64,000 bases of DNA from Neorhizobium tomejilense (GCA_002968845.1 PVBG01000008.1:151445-215444), one strand, 5' to 3'; counted from the first letter of the stretch, positions 30,634 through 41,060 are shown. A program made the numbers and translations. Notes: generated by a model from the sequence alone, not told the origin.

Positions 30634-30822
30634 ATGGACGAAAAACTCAGCAAGGTCGATCCGAAACTGCTCGACCTGCTCGTCTGCCCGCTCTCCAAGA
30701 GCCGGCTGTCCCTCAACCGGGAAACCAACGAGCTTATCTCCCAGAAGGCGCAGCTCGCCTACCCGATCCGCGACGGCATCCCGATCATGCTGATTTCCGA
30801 GGCCCGCAAGATCGAAGACTGA
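30634..30822 (+). CDS. Trm112-family small protein
   Basis: 62 residues. [17 protein letters not shown] with [26 protein letters not shown] matches the Trm112/YcaR family. The zinc cysteines of eukaryotic Trm112 are reduced to one (Cys15). In eukaryotes it activates methyltransferases; the bacterial role is unclear. Operonic with the LON-domain gene. Confidence 0.88.
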   Translation: MDEKLSKVDPKLLDLLVCPLSKSRLSLNRETNELISQKAQLAYPIRDGIPIMLISEARKIED

Positions 30823-30841
30823 GAGGTTGCCGGACGGGTGG

Positions 30842-32056
30842 CTAGATCGCCTCGCCCGCGAGCAGTTTGGGGCCTTCTTCGCCGCTCTTTCCGGCCGCCT
30901 GGTCGATGAAGAAAGTCTTCAGCTTCGGGAGTTTCTCGACGATGCCGAGGCCGAAGTCGCGGGCGATGCGGATCGGAGTGATGTCGTTGGAGAACAGCCG
31001 GTTCAGCACGTCGGTCGTCACGCCCATGCGGAACGTATCGAACCGTCGCCAGGACTGATAGCGCTCCAGCACGTTGAGCGCGCCGATGTCGAGGCCGAGC
31101 CGGTCGGCTTCGACCACCGTCTCGGCAAGTGCCGCGACGTCCTTGAAGCCGAGATTGAGGCCCTGGCCGGAAATCGGGTGGATGCCGTGCGCCGCATCGC
31201 CGGCAAGGGCGACGCGCGGGGCCACGAAGGCGCGGGCGAGCGTCAGGCCGAGCGGGAAGGCGCGTTTGTCGCCGACCACCGTCAGCTCGCCGAGCTTATG
31301 GCCGAAACGGCGCTGCAGCTCTTCCTCGAACACCAGATCGTCGGCGGCGACCAGCCGGTTGGCCTCCGCCGTCCGTTCGGTCCACACCAGCGAGGAACGG
31401 TTGTTGGTGAGCGGCAGGATGGCAAACGGGCCGGACGGCAGGAAATGTTCTTCCGCCACGCCTTCATGCGGCCGCTCGTGGGCAACCGTCGCGACGATGC
31501 CCGATTGGCCGTAATCCCAGGTGACGGTCTTGATGCCGGCCATGTCGCGCAGTTTGGAGCGCACGCCGTCGCAGGCGACCAGAAGGCGGGTCTCGACGGC
31601 CGAGCCGTCGGAGAGCGACACGGTGCAACGGGTGCTGCCGGACTGGAAGCCGGTGGCGGAAAGTCCGTGGCGGATGGCAATCCCGAGGCGTTCGGCGGCG
31701 CCGCGCAGCGCCCGCACCATGGCGACGTTCGGCACCATGTGGGCGAACGGCCTGCCTTCCTCGATTTCGCCGTCGAAGGTGAGGAAGACCGGCCGCACCG
31801 GATCGGACGTGCGGCTGTCGGTGACGACCATCCGGTTGATCGCCTGGGCGTCCACGGCAATCTCGTTCCAGACGCCGATGACGTCGAGCATGCGGGTTGC
31901 GGCGGCGATGATGGCGGAGGCCCGCTCGTCCTTTTCCCAGACGCCGGCAGGAGCCGCTTCGATCACCTCGACCTGCAGATGCGGCGCCGCCTGCTTGACC
32001 GCGACAGCGGCGGCGAGACCCACATAACCGCCTCCAACAACCAGCATGTCCAGCAT
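30842..32056 (-). CDS. UbiH/COQ6-family FAD-dependent ubiquinone-biosynthesis hydroxylase
   Basis: 404 residues. The N-terminal Rossmann GGGYVGLAAAVAVKQA and GDAAHGIHPISGQGLNLGFKD near residue 285 are class A flavin-monooxygenase motifs with the UbiH family signature. It hydroxylates the benzoquinone ring during ubiquinone synthesis; which carbon cannot be told from sequence. The start ATG 32056 gives MLDMLVVGGGYVG. Confidence 0.88.
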   Translation of the reverse strand: MLDMLVVGGGYVGLAAAVAVKQAAPHLQVEVIEAAPAGVWEKDERASAIIAAATRMLDVIGVWNEIAVDAQAINRMVVTDSRTSDPVRPVFLTFDGEIEEGRPFAHMVPNVAMVRALRGAAERLGIAIRHGLSATGFQSGSTRCTVSLSDGSAVETRLLVACDGVRSKLRDMAGIKTVTWDYGQSGIVATVAHERPHEGVAEEHFLPSGPFAILPLTNNRSSLVWTERTAEANRLVAADDLVFEEELQRRFGHKLGELTVVGDKRAFPLGLTLARAFVAPRVALAGDAAHGIHPISGQGLNLGFKDVAALAETVVEADRLGLDIGALNVLERYQSWRRFDTFRMGVTTDVLNRLFSNDITPIRIARDFGLGIVEKLPKLKTFFIDQAAGKSGEEGPKLLAGEAI

Positions 32057-32143
32057 TTGCCTAAACTCCCGTGAGACTTGAGAATATCATGTGGTGGATA
32101 TAGATCATCCGACAGCCGCTTCCTATCGCCGGAGTTCGTCATA

Positions 32144-33028
32144 ATGTCGCGCCAGACCGAATCCCCCTCTGCGATGGAACAGCTCATCGCGACGCTCGAC
32201 CTCGAAAAGCTCGAGGAGAACATCTATCGCGGCACCAGTCCCGACGTTGGCTGGCAGCGAGTATTCGGCGGCCAGGTGATCGCCCAGGCCCTGATGGCCG
32301 CCCAGCGGACCGTCGAGGCCGACCGTTTCGTGCATTCGCTGCATGCCTATTTCATGCGCCCCGGCGATCCTTCCGTTCCGATCCTCTATCAGGTGGAGCG
32401 TATCCGCGACGGGTCAAGCTTCACCACCCGCCGGGCGGTGGCAGTGCAGCACGGCAAGGCGATCTTTGCCATGTCGGCCTCCTTCCAGGTGGAGGAGGGC
32501 GGTTATGATCACCAGATCGACATGCCTTCGGTGACCCAGCCGGAGGATCTGATGGGGGAGAAGGAGTTCAAGGAGCTCTTCCTCAAGAAGGCGCCGGAGA
32601 ACGTGCGTCGCTACTGGAGCCGGGAGCGGCCGATCGAAGTGCGCCCGACCTCGCTCGTGCATTATCTGACCAGGGACAAGCTCGAACCACGGCAGGACAT
32701 CTGGGTCCGGACTGTCGGCGAGGTGCCGTCCGACCGCCTCTATCAGGCAGCTGTGCTCGCCTATCTCTCCGACATGACGCTGCTCGACGCGTCGCTTTAT
32801 CCGCACGGCACGTCGATCTTCGATCCGACGCTTCAGGCGGCGAGCCTCGACCACGCAATGTGGTTTCACAGGCCCGCCACATTCGACGACTGGCTCCTCT
32901 ACACGCAGGACAGCCCAAGCGCCTCCGGCGCCCGCGGAATGACCCGCGGCAGCATTTACACCCGTTCTGGCACACTGATCGCCTCGGTCGCCCAGGAAGG
33001 ACTGATTCGGAAAAAGGCAAATGATTAA
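32144..33028 (+). CDS. tesB: Acyl-CoA thioesterase II
   Basis: 294 residues, a double hot-dog protein. N-terminal FGGQVIAQALMAAQRTV and FVHSLHAYFMRPGD, and C-terminal SLDHAMWFHRP with the catalytic Asp-Gln-Thr region, match E. coli TesB. Hydrolyses medium/long-chain acyl-CoA. Start 32144 has GGAG 9 nt upstream. Confidence 0.93.
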   Translation: MSRQTESPSAMEQLIATLDLEKLEENIYRGTSPDVGWQRVFGGQVIAQALMAAQRTVEADRFVHSLHAYFMRPGDPSVPILYQVERIRDGSSFTTRRAVAVQHGKAIFAMSASFQVEEGGYDHQIDMPSVTQPEDLMGEKEFKELFLKKAPENVRRYWSRERPIEVRPTSLVHYLTRDKLEPRQDIWVRTVGEVPSDRLYQAAVLAYLSDMTLLDASLYPHGTSIFDPTLQAASLDHAMWFHRPATFDDWLLYTQDSPSASGARGMTRGSIYTRSGTLIASVAQEGLIRKKAND

Positions 33029-33031
33029 TAG

Positions 33032-33057
33032 TTGTGCAATTTTTCAATTTTGCACAA
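33032..33057. promoter_or_regulatory. Inverted repeat about 95 bp upstream of the sigma-54 promoter
   Basis: TTGTGCAA (33032-33039) and TTGCACAA (33050-33057) are perfect inverted 8-mers around a 10-nt AT-rich centre. The GCAC/GTGC content and distance suit an NtrC enhancer site for glnK-amtB; it could instead stop tesB transcription, but no T-run follows. Confidence 0.5.
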
Positions 33058-33150
33058 GTTTTGGACGTATTTGCGCCATCCAAATGCCCGTTTTTTGAGA
33101 CCTGCGTTGTAAGTCTTTACATTTCAATAACTTATAGACGTCATCGAAAC

Positions 33151-33591
<441 letters not shown>

Positions 33592-33620
33592 GCACGGCTT
33601 GACAGGGGAGTTTTTTAGCT

Positions 33621-35042
33621 ATGCAATTTAATAGGATTTCCACTCTGGGGCGCCTGAGTGCCGCTGCCGCGGCGCTTCTCGCGCCCGCCGTCGCCTTTGC
33701 GCAGACGGCTGCCGCACCGGCCGCTGAAGCCGCAGCTCCGGCCATGACGGTCGACAAGGGCGATACGACCTGGATGCTGATTTCTTCCATCCTTGTCCTT
33801 CTGATGATCGTGCCTGGTCTGGCACTGTTCTACGGCGGTCTCGTTCGCGCCAAGAACATGCTCTCTGTTCTGATGCAGGTCATGATGATCGCTGCCGTGG
33901 CGATGATTGTCTGGGTCACCTACGGTTATTCGCTCGCCTTCACTGACGGCGGCTCGATCAACAGCTTCATCGGCGGCTTCTCCAAGATGTTCCTTGCAGG
34001 CGTCGACACGACGACGATGTCGGAAAGCTTCACCAAGGGTGCGGCCATTCCGGAACTCGCCTTCGTTTGCTTCCAGATGACCTTCGCGGCCATCACCCCT
34101 GCGCTGATCATCGGTGCGTTTGCCGAACGCATCAAGTTCTCGGCGGTCATCCTGTTCACCATCCTGTGGCTCACCTTCGTTTACTTCCCGATGGCCCACA
34201 TGGTCTGGTTCTGGGGCGGCCCGAGCGCCTATTCCGGCCCGACCGGCCTGATCTTCGGCTTCGGCGCGATCGACTTCGCAGGCGGCACCGTCGTTCACAT
34301 CAACGCTGGTATCGCAGGTCTCGTCGGCGCTATCATGGTCGGCAAGCGCACCGGCTTCGGCAAGGACATGATGGCTCCGCATTCGATGACGCTGACCATG
34401 GTCGGCGCAGCACTTCTGTGGGTTGGTTGGTTCGGCTTCAATGCCGGTTCGAACCTCGAAGCCAATGCCTACGCTGCTCTTGCAATGATGAACACCTTCG
34501 TTGCGACCGCTGCCGCTATCGTTGCCTGGGCCCTCGTTGAAACCTTCGCTCGCGGCAAGGCTTCGATGCTGGGTGCTGCTTCGGGTGCTGTTGCCGGTCT
34601 CGTCGTGGTCACACCGGCTGCCGGCTTCGTCGGCCCGATGGGCGCTATCATCATGGGCCTGATCGTCTCGCCGGTCTGCTACTTCTTCGTCTCGACCGTC
34701 AAGAACAAGTTCGGTTACGACGATACGGCTGACGTCTTCGGCGTACACGGCATCGGCGGCATCATCGGTGCGATCCTCACCGGCGTGTTCGTCAACCCGG
34801 CTCTTGGCGGTGCAGGTATCGTCGACTATTCGACGGCTGACTTCGCTGCCAGCTATGCCGGCACGGCAACCCAGGTCTGGGCTCAGTTCAAGGGCGTGAT
34901 CGTCACTGTCCTGTGGTCCGGCATCGGTTCCGCGATCCTCTACAAGATCGTCGATCTGATCGTCGGCCTGCGCGTCACCGTCGAAGCCGAACGCGAAGGT
35001 CTCGACCTTTCGACCCACGGCGAAGCCGCTTATCACTCCTGA
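33621..35042 (+). CDS. amtB: Ammonium channel AmtB
   Basis: 473 residues: a cleavable signal peptide ending near AFAQ, then 11 hydrophobic helices. The pore histidine pair is in FAGGTVVHINAGIAGL and DVFGVHGIGGI, and the phenylalanine gate region is VWFWGG. Imports NH4+/NH3 and is regulated by GlnK. Strong terminator after it at 35114. Confidence 0.96.
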   Translation: MQFNRISTLGRLSAAAAALLAPAVAFAQTAAAPAAEAAAPAMTVDKGDTTWMLISSILVLLMIVPGLALFYGGLVRAKNMLSVLMQVMMIAAVAMIVWVTYGYSLAFTDGGSINSFIGGFSKMFLAGVDTTTMSESFTKGAAIPELAFVCFQMTFAAITPALIIGAFAERIKFSAVILFTILWLTFVYFPMAHMVWFWGGPSAYSGPTGLIFGFGAIDFAGGTVVHINAGIAGLVGAIMVGKRTGFGKDMMAPHSMTLTMVGAALLWVGWFGFNAGSNLEANAYAALAMMNTFVATAAAIVAWALVETFARGKASMLGAASGAVAGLVVVTPAAGFVGPMGAIIMGLIVSPVCYFFVSTVKNKFGYDDTADVFGVHGIGGIIGAILTGVFVNPALGGAGIVDYSTADFAASYAGTATQVWAQFKGVIVTVLWSGIGSAILYKIVDLIVGLRVTVEAEREGLDLSTHGEAAYHS

Positions 35043-35113
35043 TCAACGATTCACGGCGGCGGGAAACCGCCGCCGTGGCACATTGCGCCGCAGCTTCCGC
35101 GTAAGCTGCATTG

Positions 35114-35139
35114 GCCCGGGTTTCGACCCGGGCTTTTTT
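35114..35139 (+). terminator. Intrinsic terminator of glnK-amtB
   Basis: GCCCGGGT/ACCCGGGC stem with loop TTCG (35114-35133), followed by a T run (35134-35139). Confidence 0.88.
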
Positions 35140-35174
35140 ATTCATGTTTTCAGCCTTCGCCGGGCTCGTTTTGG

Positions 35175-35189
35175 TTAAAGGGACATTAA
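35175..35189. promoter_or_regulatory. CtrA binding site upstream of ftsK
   Basis: TTAA-N7-TTAA exactly (35175-35178 and 35186-35189), the full CtrA consensus, about 100 nt before the ftsK start. CtrA is the master cell-cycle regulator of alphaproteobacteria. Confidence 0.72.
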
Positions 35190-35285
35190 CCACCGTCGCG
35201 CTATTCTCCGCTGGAATTGCGTGAATCAGGTCTCAGGCTGCCGATTCGCGCTTGGAGTTGCGTTCAAGGACGGCGGACAGACACG

Positions 35286-37985
35286 ATGGGCAGAAGCAGT
35301 TCAGCGGCTATGGCAAACCGGTCCACCCGCCTGGTGCTCACCGCTTTCGTGTGGCGCCAGGCGCTGGCACTCGCCGGTTTCGGGATCTTCCTCGCATTGG
35401 CGCTGGCGGTTGCTGCACTGGCGACCTGGAACGTCGCCGATCCGAGCTTCTCCTACGCGACCGACAATGCACCGACCAATATTCTCGGCTTTCCGGGTGC
35501 GGCCTTCGCCGACCTGATGATGCAGTTCCTCGGGCTTGCAAGTCTCGTCGCCCTGCTGCCGGTGCTCGCTTTCGCCCTGGCTTTGATCGCCGGGCGCAAA
35601 TACGACCGCGTTCCGGCGCGCCTTGCGGCCTGGGGCGGCGGCACGCTGCTCGCCTCCGCGACATTGGGCTGCTTTCCCGCGCCGCTCACCTGGCCGATCC
35701 CAAACGGCACCGGCGGCGTCATCGGCGACATGATCCTGCGCTTCCCGGCGTTGTTCGTCGGCGCCTATCCGACAGGTACCGTGGCGATGGTGCTCGGTTG
35801 CCTGTTCATCATCCCCTGCGCCTGGCTGATGCTGTTTGCCTCCGGCCTTGTCGGCGAAGCCTTCGAGGAGGATGCCGAGGACGACGACCAGCCGGTTGCG
35901 GCCGCCAAGACCCGTTCCAAGCGTGAAGAGGTCGAGGAAGAGGACGACGAGGACCGGTTTGCCGGTTTCCTGGCGTTCGGCGCCATCGCTCACTACTGGT
36001 ATATCGCCCAAGCCAGATTGCGTCGCCTTGCCGGCATCAAGCCGCGCAGCCGGATGGATTTCGACCAGCCCTACGATTTCAACGAAGACGAATTCGGGAC
36101 GCTGAACGAGCCGGTCCGTGCGAGAGCGGCATCCGTTGCCCCCGGCCGTCGCATGGAGCCCTCGCTCGATGGTCCCGCCGAGCGGGTCACCTCGCCGCGT
36201 CGGGTGGTGGCGGCTCCACCGATTTCCCGCCATGACGATGACGACGACTACGATCCGCCCTTCGACCTGGACGACATGCCGCCGCGTCCGGCCGGCATCC
36301 TTGCCGATGACGATGAGGACGATGATGCACCGTTCGTCGCCTCGCGCGCACCGCAGACCGTCAACGGCGTACGCGTCCAGCAGCGCGTGGCGCCGTCGGC
36401 CGCGCCGCCGAAGCCGAGCGCCCGTGTTGCCCGCGAAGCCCAGGGCTCGTTCATCGCGCCGGACGGTTTTCAGCTTCCCTCCGTGCATCTGCTGAACGAA
36501 CCGAAGGCCGTCGCCCGCGACGCTTCGCTGTCGGCCGATGCGCTGGAACAGAACGCCCGGCTGCTCGAAGGCGTTCTCGAAGATTTCGGGGTCAAGGGCG
36601 AGATCATCCATGTTCGCCCCGGCCCGGTCGTCACGCTTTACGAACTCGAGCCCGCGCCAGGCATCAAGTCGTCGCGCGTCATCGGCCTTGCGGACGATAT
36701 CGCCCGTTCGATGAGCGCGATCGCCGCCCGCGTCGCCGTCGTTCCCGGCCGCAATGCGATCGGCATCGAACTGCCGAACCGCACCCGCGAGACGGTCTAT
36801 CTGCGCGAAATGATCGGCTCCAAGGATTTCGAGGGCAGCAAGGCGAAGCTCGCCATGGCGCTCGGCAAGACGATCGGCGGCGAGCCCGTCGTGGCCGACC
36901 TCGCCAAGATGCCGCACCTGCTCGTCGCCGGCACCACCGGTTCGGGCAAATCCGTCGCCATCAACACGATGATCCTGTCGCTTCTCTACCGCTATACGCC
37001 GGAGAAGTGCCGCCTGATCATGATCGACCCGAAAATGCTCGAACTCTCCGTCTATGACGGCATCCCGCACCTCCTGTCGCCTGTCGTGACCGATCCCAAA
37101 AAGGCCGTCGTCGCGCTCAAGTGGACCGTCCGCGAGATGGAAGAGCGCTACAAGAAGATGTCCAAGATTGGCGTGCGCAATATCGACGGCTTCAACAGCC
37201 GCGTCGAGCAGGCGCTGGAAAAGGGCGAGGTGCTGACCCGCACCGTGCAGACCGGTTTCGACCGCCATACGGGCGAAGCCATGTACGAGACAGAAGAATT
37301 CGATCTCCAGCCGATCCCCTATATCGTTGTGATCATCGACGAAATGGCCGACCTGATGATGGTCGCCGGCAAGGACATCGAAGGTGCCGTGCAGCGCCTG
37401 GCGCAGATGGCGCGTGCCGCCGGCATTCATGTGATCATGGCGACCCAGCGCCCGTCGGTCGACGTCATCACCGGCACGATCAAGGCCAACTTCCCGACCC
37501 GCATCTCCTTCCAGGTCACCTCGAAGATCGACAGCCGCACCATTTTGGGCGAGCAGGGCGCCGAACAGTTGCTCGGCATGGGCGACATGCTCTACATGGC
37601 CGGCGGTGGCCGCATCCAGCGCGTCCACGGGCCTTTCGTCTCCGATACCGAGGTCGAAGACATCGTCGCCTACTTGAAAACTCAAGGGCACCCCCAATAT
37701 CTCGATGCGATCACGGCCGATGACGACGAGGACGGTGACGGTTCCGGCCCGGCCGGCATGTCCAACCTCGCGGAGTCGGACGACCCTTACGACCAGGCGG
37801 TGGCGATCGTGCTGCGGGACGGCAAGGCGTCCACGTCCTATGTCCAGCGCCGTCTCGGCATCGGCTACAACCGTGCCGCTTCGCTCATCGAGCGGATGGA
37901 GCAGGAAGGGCTGATCGGGCCGGCCAATCACGCCGGCAAACGCGAAATCCTGGTGCCGACCGAGGGCGACATCCTCGAACGGTAA
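35286..37985 (+). CDS. ftsK: DNA translocase FtsK
   Basis: 899 residues. Four N-terminal membrane helices (about 20-190) anchor it to the division septum; an acidic, Arg/Pro-rich linker (about 200-410) follows, then the RecA-like motor with Walker [10 protein letters not shown] near residue 550 and Walker [17 protein letters not shown], and a C-terminal winged-helix gamma domain ([20 protein letters not shown]) that reads KOPS sequences. It pumps DNA and activates XerCD at dif during division. The start at 35286 is chosen for [15 protein letters not shown] before helix 1; the frame opens at 35217. Confidence 0.94.
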   Translation: MGRSSSAAMANRSTRLVLTAFVWRQALALAGFGIFLALALAVAALATWNVADPSFSYATDNAPTNILGFPGAAFADLMMQFLGLASLVALLPVLAFALALIAGRKYDRVPARLAAWGGGTLLASATLGCFPAPLTWPIPNGTGGVIGDMILRFPALFVGAYPTGTVAMVLGCLFIIPCAWLMLFASGLVGEAFEEDAEDDDQPVAAAKTRSKREEVEEEDDEDRFAGFLAFGAIAHYWYIAQARLRRLAGIKPRSRMDFDQPYDFNEDEFGTLNEPVRARAASVAPGRRMEPSLDGPAERVTSPRRVVAAPPISRHDDDDDYDPPFDLDDMPPRPAGILADDDEDDDAPFVASRAPQTVNGVRVQQRVAPSAAPPKPSARVAREAQGSFIAPDGFQLPSVHLLNEPKAVARDASLSADALEQNARLLEGVLEDFGVKGEIIHVRPGPVVTLYELEPAPGIKSSRVIGLADDIARSMSAIAARVAVVPGRNAIGIELPNRTRETVYLREMIGSKDFEGSKAKLAMALGKTIGGEPVVADLAKMPHLLVAGTTGSGKSVAINTMILSLLYRYTPEKCRLIMIDPKMLELSVYDGIPHLLSPVVTDPKKAVVALKWTVREMEERYKKMSKIGVRNIDGFNSRVEQALEKGEVLTRTVQTGFDRHTGEAMYETEEFDLQPIPYIVVIIDEMADLMMVAGKDIEGAVQRLAQMARAAGIHVIMATQRPSVDVITGTIKANFPTRISFQVTSKIDSRTILGEQGAEQLLGMGDMLYMAGGGRIQRVHGPFVSDTEVEDIVAYLKTQGHPQYLDAITADDDEDGDGSGPAGMSNLAESDDPYDQAVAIVLRDGKASTSYVQRRLGIGYNRAASLIERMEQEGLIGPANHAGKREILVPTEGDILER

Positions 37986-38059
37986 GGCTTTCGTGATCGC
38001 CACGGGCCGGCCATCAAGCCGCCGCCTTTGGTGCGGAGGAGTAACGAAAGGAGACCAGA

Positions 38060-38716
38060 ATGAAGAACGAAAAGACCATCCTTTCAAACGTCAATTCCAG
38101 CGCGCTCGGCCGCCGGCAATTTTCGCTGGGGCTTGCGGGCCTGGCCGCGGCCGCCTTTGCGCCCAACCTCGGTTTCGCCCAAAGCGCCGGCAGTGCTGCG
38201 GCTCAGAAAATCGCCGACCACTTTTCGTCGGTCAAAACCATGATGGGCGAATTCGTGCAGTTCGGCCCGCGCGGAGAGCAGACCGGCGGCAAATTTTTCA
38301 TCGAGCGTCCCGGCAAGCTGCGCTTCAATTTCGAGGATCCGTCGCCGATCCGCGTCATCGCCGACGGCAATAACGTCGTCATCGGCAATATGAAGCTCAA
38401 GACTTGGGACATTTATCCGCTCTCCAAGACGCCGCTCAGCCTGCTGCTCGCGAGCCGCATCGACCTCGGCAACCAGATGGTCCGCAACGTCAAGGAAGAG
38501 TCCGATCTCACCACGATCGTGCTGGGCAACAAGACCGTGTTCGGCGATTCGACCATCACCATGATGTTCGATTCCAAGACCTACGATCTGCGCCAGTGGA
38601 CGATCACCGATGCCCAGAACAAGGATACCTCGGTGATGATCTACAACGTCCAGAACGGGGTCAAACTCGATGATAAGGTCTTCATCATCCCCTATGAGGA
38701 CGTCCGCAAGGGCTGA
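38060..38716 (+). CDS. lolA: Outer-membrane lipoprotein carrier LolA
   Basis: 218 residues. A Tat-like/Sec export signal (GRRQFSLGLAGLAAAAFAPNLGFAQ) precedes the LolA fold: FVQFGPRGEQTGGKFFIERPGKLRFNFE, VIGNMKLKTWDIYPLSKTPL and LRQWTITDAQNKDTSVMI. Carries lipoproteins across the periplasm from LolCDE to the outer membrane. It follows ftsK, as is common in alphaproteobacteria. Confidence 0.9.
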   Translation: MKNEKTILSNVNSSALGRRQFSLGLAGLAAAAFAPNLGFAQSAGSAAAQKIADHFSSVKTMMGEFVQFGPRGEQTGGKFFIERPGKLRFNFEDPSPIRVIADGNNVVIGNMKLKTWDIYPLSKTPLSLLLASRIDLGNQMVRNVKEESDLTTIVLGNKTVFGDSTITMMFDSKTYDLRQWTITDAQNKDTSVMIYNVQNGVKLDDKVFIIPYEDVRKG

Positions 38717-38827
38717 CCGCGGCAGGGCCTGAAATCAATGAAGGGCTGCGCTTGATTGCGCGGCCCTTTTCGCTTCTCAGGGGCCACAAAATTTCCTAAA
38801 GCTCGCGGCAGAGCCCCGAGGGATATC

Positions 38828-39631
38828 ATGACATTTTCGATCACGACCTGGAATATCAACTCCGTGCGGCTGCGCATGCCGATCGTCCAGCAGTTCCTCG
38901 TCCGTCACAAGCCGGACATCCTCTGCCTGCAGGAAATCAAGTGCCAGGAGCCGGAGTTTCCGCTGCAGCCGCTGAAGGATCTCGGTTACCAGCACATCAT
39001 CATCCACGGCCAGAAGGGCTATCACGGCGTCGCCATCGCTTCGAAAGTGCCGCTCCTCGAAGACCATCGCCAGAACTACTGCAATGTCGGCGATGCGCGG
39101 CACATCTCGGCGCTCTTCGAGCGCGGCTCGCGGCGGATCCGCCTGCATAATTTCTACGTGCCCGCCGGCGGCGACGAGCCGGATCGGACGATCAATCCGA
39201 AATTCGGCCACAAGCTCGACTTCATCGAGGAGATGAAGGCACTGAAGGCCGACGCGATGCCCGGCATTTCCTCTGTCCTCGTCGGAGACCTCAATATCGC
39301 GCCGCTGGAACACGACGTCTGGTCGCACAAGCAGCTCCTGAAGATCGTCAGCCATACGCCTGTCGAGACCGAGGGCATGAAGGAGATCATCGCCAAGGGC
39401 GGCTGGCTCGACCTGATGCGCCAGCACACGCCGGAGCCGGAGAAGATCTACACGTGGTGGAGCTACCGCGCCAAGGACTGGGAAGCGGCGAACAAGGGCC
39501 GGCGGCTCGACCATATCTGGTCCTCGCCCGATCTCGGGCCGTTCCTCGACCGCATCGACGTGCTGAAGGAAGCCCGCGGCTGGAACCAGCCTTCGGACCA
39601 CGTCCCGGTGACGGCGGTGTTCAAGTTCTGA
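38828..39631 (+). CDS. xthA: Exodeoxyribonuclease III
   Basis: 267 residues of the exonuclease-endonuclease-phosphatase superfamily. Active-site elements TWNINSVR, LQEIKCQ, VGDLNIAP and SDHVPV are in order. Repairs abasic sites and 3' blocked ends. The start at 38828 gives MTFSITTWNINS; the frame opens at 38756. Confidence 0.93.
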   Translation: MTFSITTWNINSVRLRMPIVQQFLVRHKPDILCLQEIKCQEPEFPLQPLKDLGYQHIIIHGQKGYHGVAIASKVPLLEDHRQNYCNVGDARHISALFERGSRRIRLHNFYVPAGGDEPDRTINPKFGHKLDFIEEMKALKADAMPGISSVLVGDLNIAPLEHDVWSHKQLLKIVSHTPVETEGMKEIIAKGGWLDLMRQHTPEPEKIYTWWSYRAKDWEAANKGRRLDHIWSSPDLGPFLDRIDVLKEARGWNQPSDHVPVTAVFKF

Positions 39632-39648
39632 CGTCGTGCCCGGCCTGT

Positions 39649-39730
39649 GGATCCTCGGGTCAAGCCCGAGGATGACGAAGGAGGGGCGCGCCAACCAAGG
39701 CCGTCATCCTCGGGCTTGACCCGAGGATCC
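39649..39730. repeat. Palindromic intergenic repeat pair
   Basis: Two arms, 39649-39676 and 39703-39730, are perfect inverted copies; each arm is itself a hairpin (CCTCGGG/CCCGAGG around a TCAAG or CTTGA core). This GTCATCCTCGGG element is widespread between genes in Rhizobiales. It may act as a bidirectional end structure for xthA and the convergent gene. Confidence 0.85.
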
Positions 39731-39774
39731 AAACACGCCCGCACATATGTAGGACGTCAAGCTCCGCCGTGCCT

Positions 39775-40230
39775 CTAGGCAAACCGATCCTGCATCGCTG
39801 CTGCCGCCCTGGCGAGGCTGGCGATATTGTCGCGGATGCGGCTTTCGATCACCCGGCCGACCTGCGGATATTCCTCCAGCAGGCGGTGGAACAGCGAGCG
39901 GCTGATCTTCAGGGCTTCGGAATCCTCGATCGCGATTGCGGTGAACTTGCGCTCCACCATGGTGACGAGCGCCAGTTCCGACAGCAGCGTACCGGGACCG
40001 ACCGTCGCTTCCACCTTCATCTCGCCGCCCCGATCCGCCATCAGCAGCTCGAAACGGCCTCTGGCGACGATGAAGGCCGATTCCGCCGGGGATTTCTCCC
40101 GAAAAAGCTGCTGGCCGGTCGTCACCTGCCGACGCTCGGCACCGAAGGCGACGAGGCGCAGCTGGTCGTCGTTCATGTCCCGGAACAGCGGGACCTGCGA
40201 AAGCAGGCGGATATCTTCGGTCAGCGACAT
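39775..40230 (-). CDS. Cyclic-nucleotide-binding (cNMP/CRP-fold) protein
   Basis: 151 residues, a single cNMP-binding beta-roll: LFRDMNDDQLRLVAFGAER, then GPGTLLSELALVTMVERKFTAIA, where the phosphate-binding cassette is partly kept (Glu but not the full RxA pattern). There is no DNA-binding helix-turn-helix. It is 9 nt downstream of the CenR gene. In Brucella the otpR/cenR gene is also followed by a gene annotated as a cAMP-dependent kinase regulatory subunit, the same arrangement. Ligand unknown. Confidence 0.85.
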   Translation of the reverse strand: MSLTEDIRLLSQVPLFRDMNDDQLRLVAFGAERRQVTTGQQLFREKSPAESAFIVARGRFELLMADRGGEMKVEATVGPGTLLSELALVTMVERKFTAIAIEDSEALKISRSLFHRLLEEYPQVGRVIESRIRDNIASLARAAAAMQDRFA

Positions 40231-40239
40231 CGGGGCCCT

Positions 40240-40923
40240 TTACGGTACGATCTTGTAGCCGCCGTTTTCAGTGACCAGGATTTCGGCGCTTGACGGGTCG
40301 CGCTCGATCTTCTGGCGAAGACGGTAGACATGGGTTTCCAGCGTATGCGTAGTGACGCCGGAATTATAGCCCCAGACTTCCTCCAGGAGGACGTCGCGGG
40401 TCACTACCTTCTGGCCGGCGCGATAGAGGTAGCGGATGATCGCCGCTTCCTTTTCGGTCAGGCGGATCTTCTTGCCGTCCTCGGTGGTCAGCAGCTTCTG
40501 GCTCGGCTTGAAGAGATAGGGGCCGACCGTGAAAGTGGCGTCCTCGCTCTGCTCGTACTGGCGAAGCTGGGCACGGATGCGGGCGAGCAGTACGGCGAAG
40601 CGGAAAGGCTTGGTCACATAGTCGTTGGCGCCGGCTTCGAGGCCGAGAATGGTGTCGGAATCGGTGTCGTGGCCGGTCAGCATGATGATCGGTGCCTTGA
40701 AGCCGTTCTTGCGTAGCAGTTTCACCGCCTCGCGGCCGTCCATGTCCGGCAGGCCGACATCCATGATCAGCAGGTCGATCTGGGCATTCTTGGCGGTCTG
40801 CAGCGCCTTGGCCGCATTCGCCTCCTGGAGGATTGCGAACTCGTCATAGAACGACAACTGCTCGACGAGCGTCTCGCGCAGATCATCGTCGTCGTCCACC
40901 AGGAGTATCGTGCGCGCTGCCAT
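40240..40923 (-). CDS. cenR: OmpR-family response regulator CenR/OtpR
   Basis: 227 residues. Receiver: ILLVDDDDDLRETLVEQL, phospho-Asp in LLIMDVGLPDMDG, Lys in NDYVTKPFRF. DNA-binding winged helix: LTEKEAAIIRYLYRAGQKVVTRDVLLEEVWGYN and THTLETHVYRLRQKIE. The sequence is very close to what I recall of Brucella OtpR (now CenR), a regulator of cell-envelope integrity; this assignment is from memory. No histidine kinase is adjacent. The start at 40923 gives MAARTILLVDD. Confidence 0.82.
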   Translation of the reverse strand: MAARTILLVDDDDDLRETLVEQLSFYDEFAILQEANAAKALQTAKNAQIDLLIMDVGLPDMDGREAVKLLRKNGFKAPIIMLTGHDTDSDTILGLEAGANDYVTKPFRFAVLLARIRAQLRQYEQSEDATFTVGPYLFKPSQKLLTTEDGKKIRLTEKEAAIIRYLYRAGQKVVTRDVLLEEVWGYNSGVTTHTLETHVYRLRQKIERDPSSAEILVTENGGYKIVP

Positions 40924-41010
40924 GCGTTCTTGCCTTTCGTCTCGCCGTTGCGTCCTGACCGTCATTGCCAGCCAATCGAAGCGCATTTAGGGCTCCTCGA
41001 TCTAAATCCC

Positions 41011-41060
41011 TACAGCATCGACCCGAAAATCGGAATCGATTTTCCGAAAGTACGATGCTT
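41011..41060. repeat. Rhizobial palindromic intergenic element
   Basis: GCATCG (41015-41020) pairs with CGATGC (41053-41058); inside, CGAAAATCG faces CGATTTTCCG. Similar CCGAAAATCGGAATCGATTT units are scattered between rhizobial genes. It lies in the divergent region between cenR and the L,D-transpeptidase gene. Confidence 0.65.

Noticed and set aside
33032..33057. NifA upstream activator
   Set aside because: NifA needs TGT-N10-ACA; here TGT and ACA are 18 nt apart.
35301..38087. 928-codon open frame antisense to ftsK
   Set aside because: Same composition artefact; ftsK motifs and gamma domain are complete on the plus strand.
39649..39730. CRISPR array
   Set aside because: Two inverted, not direct, arms and no further repeats or cas genes; it is a palindromic intergenic element.
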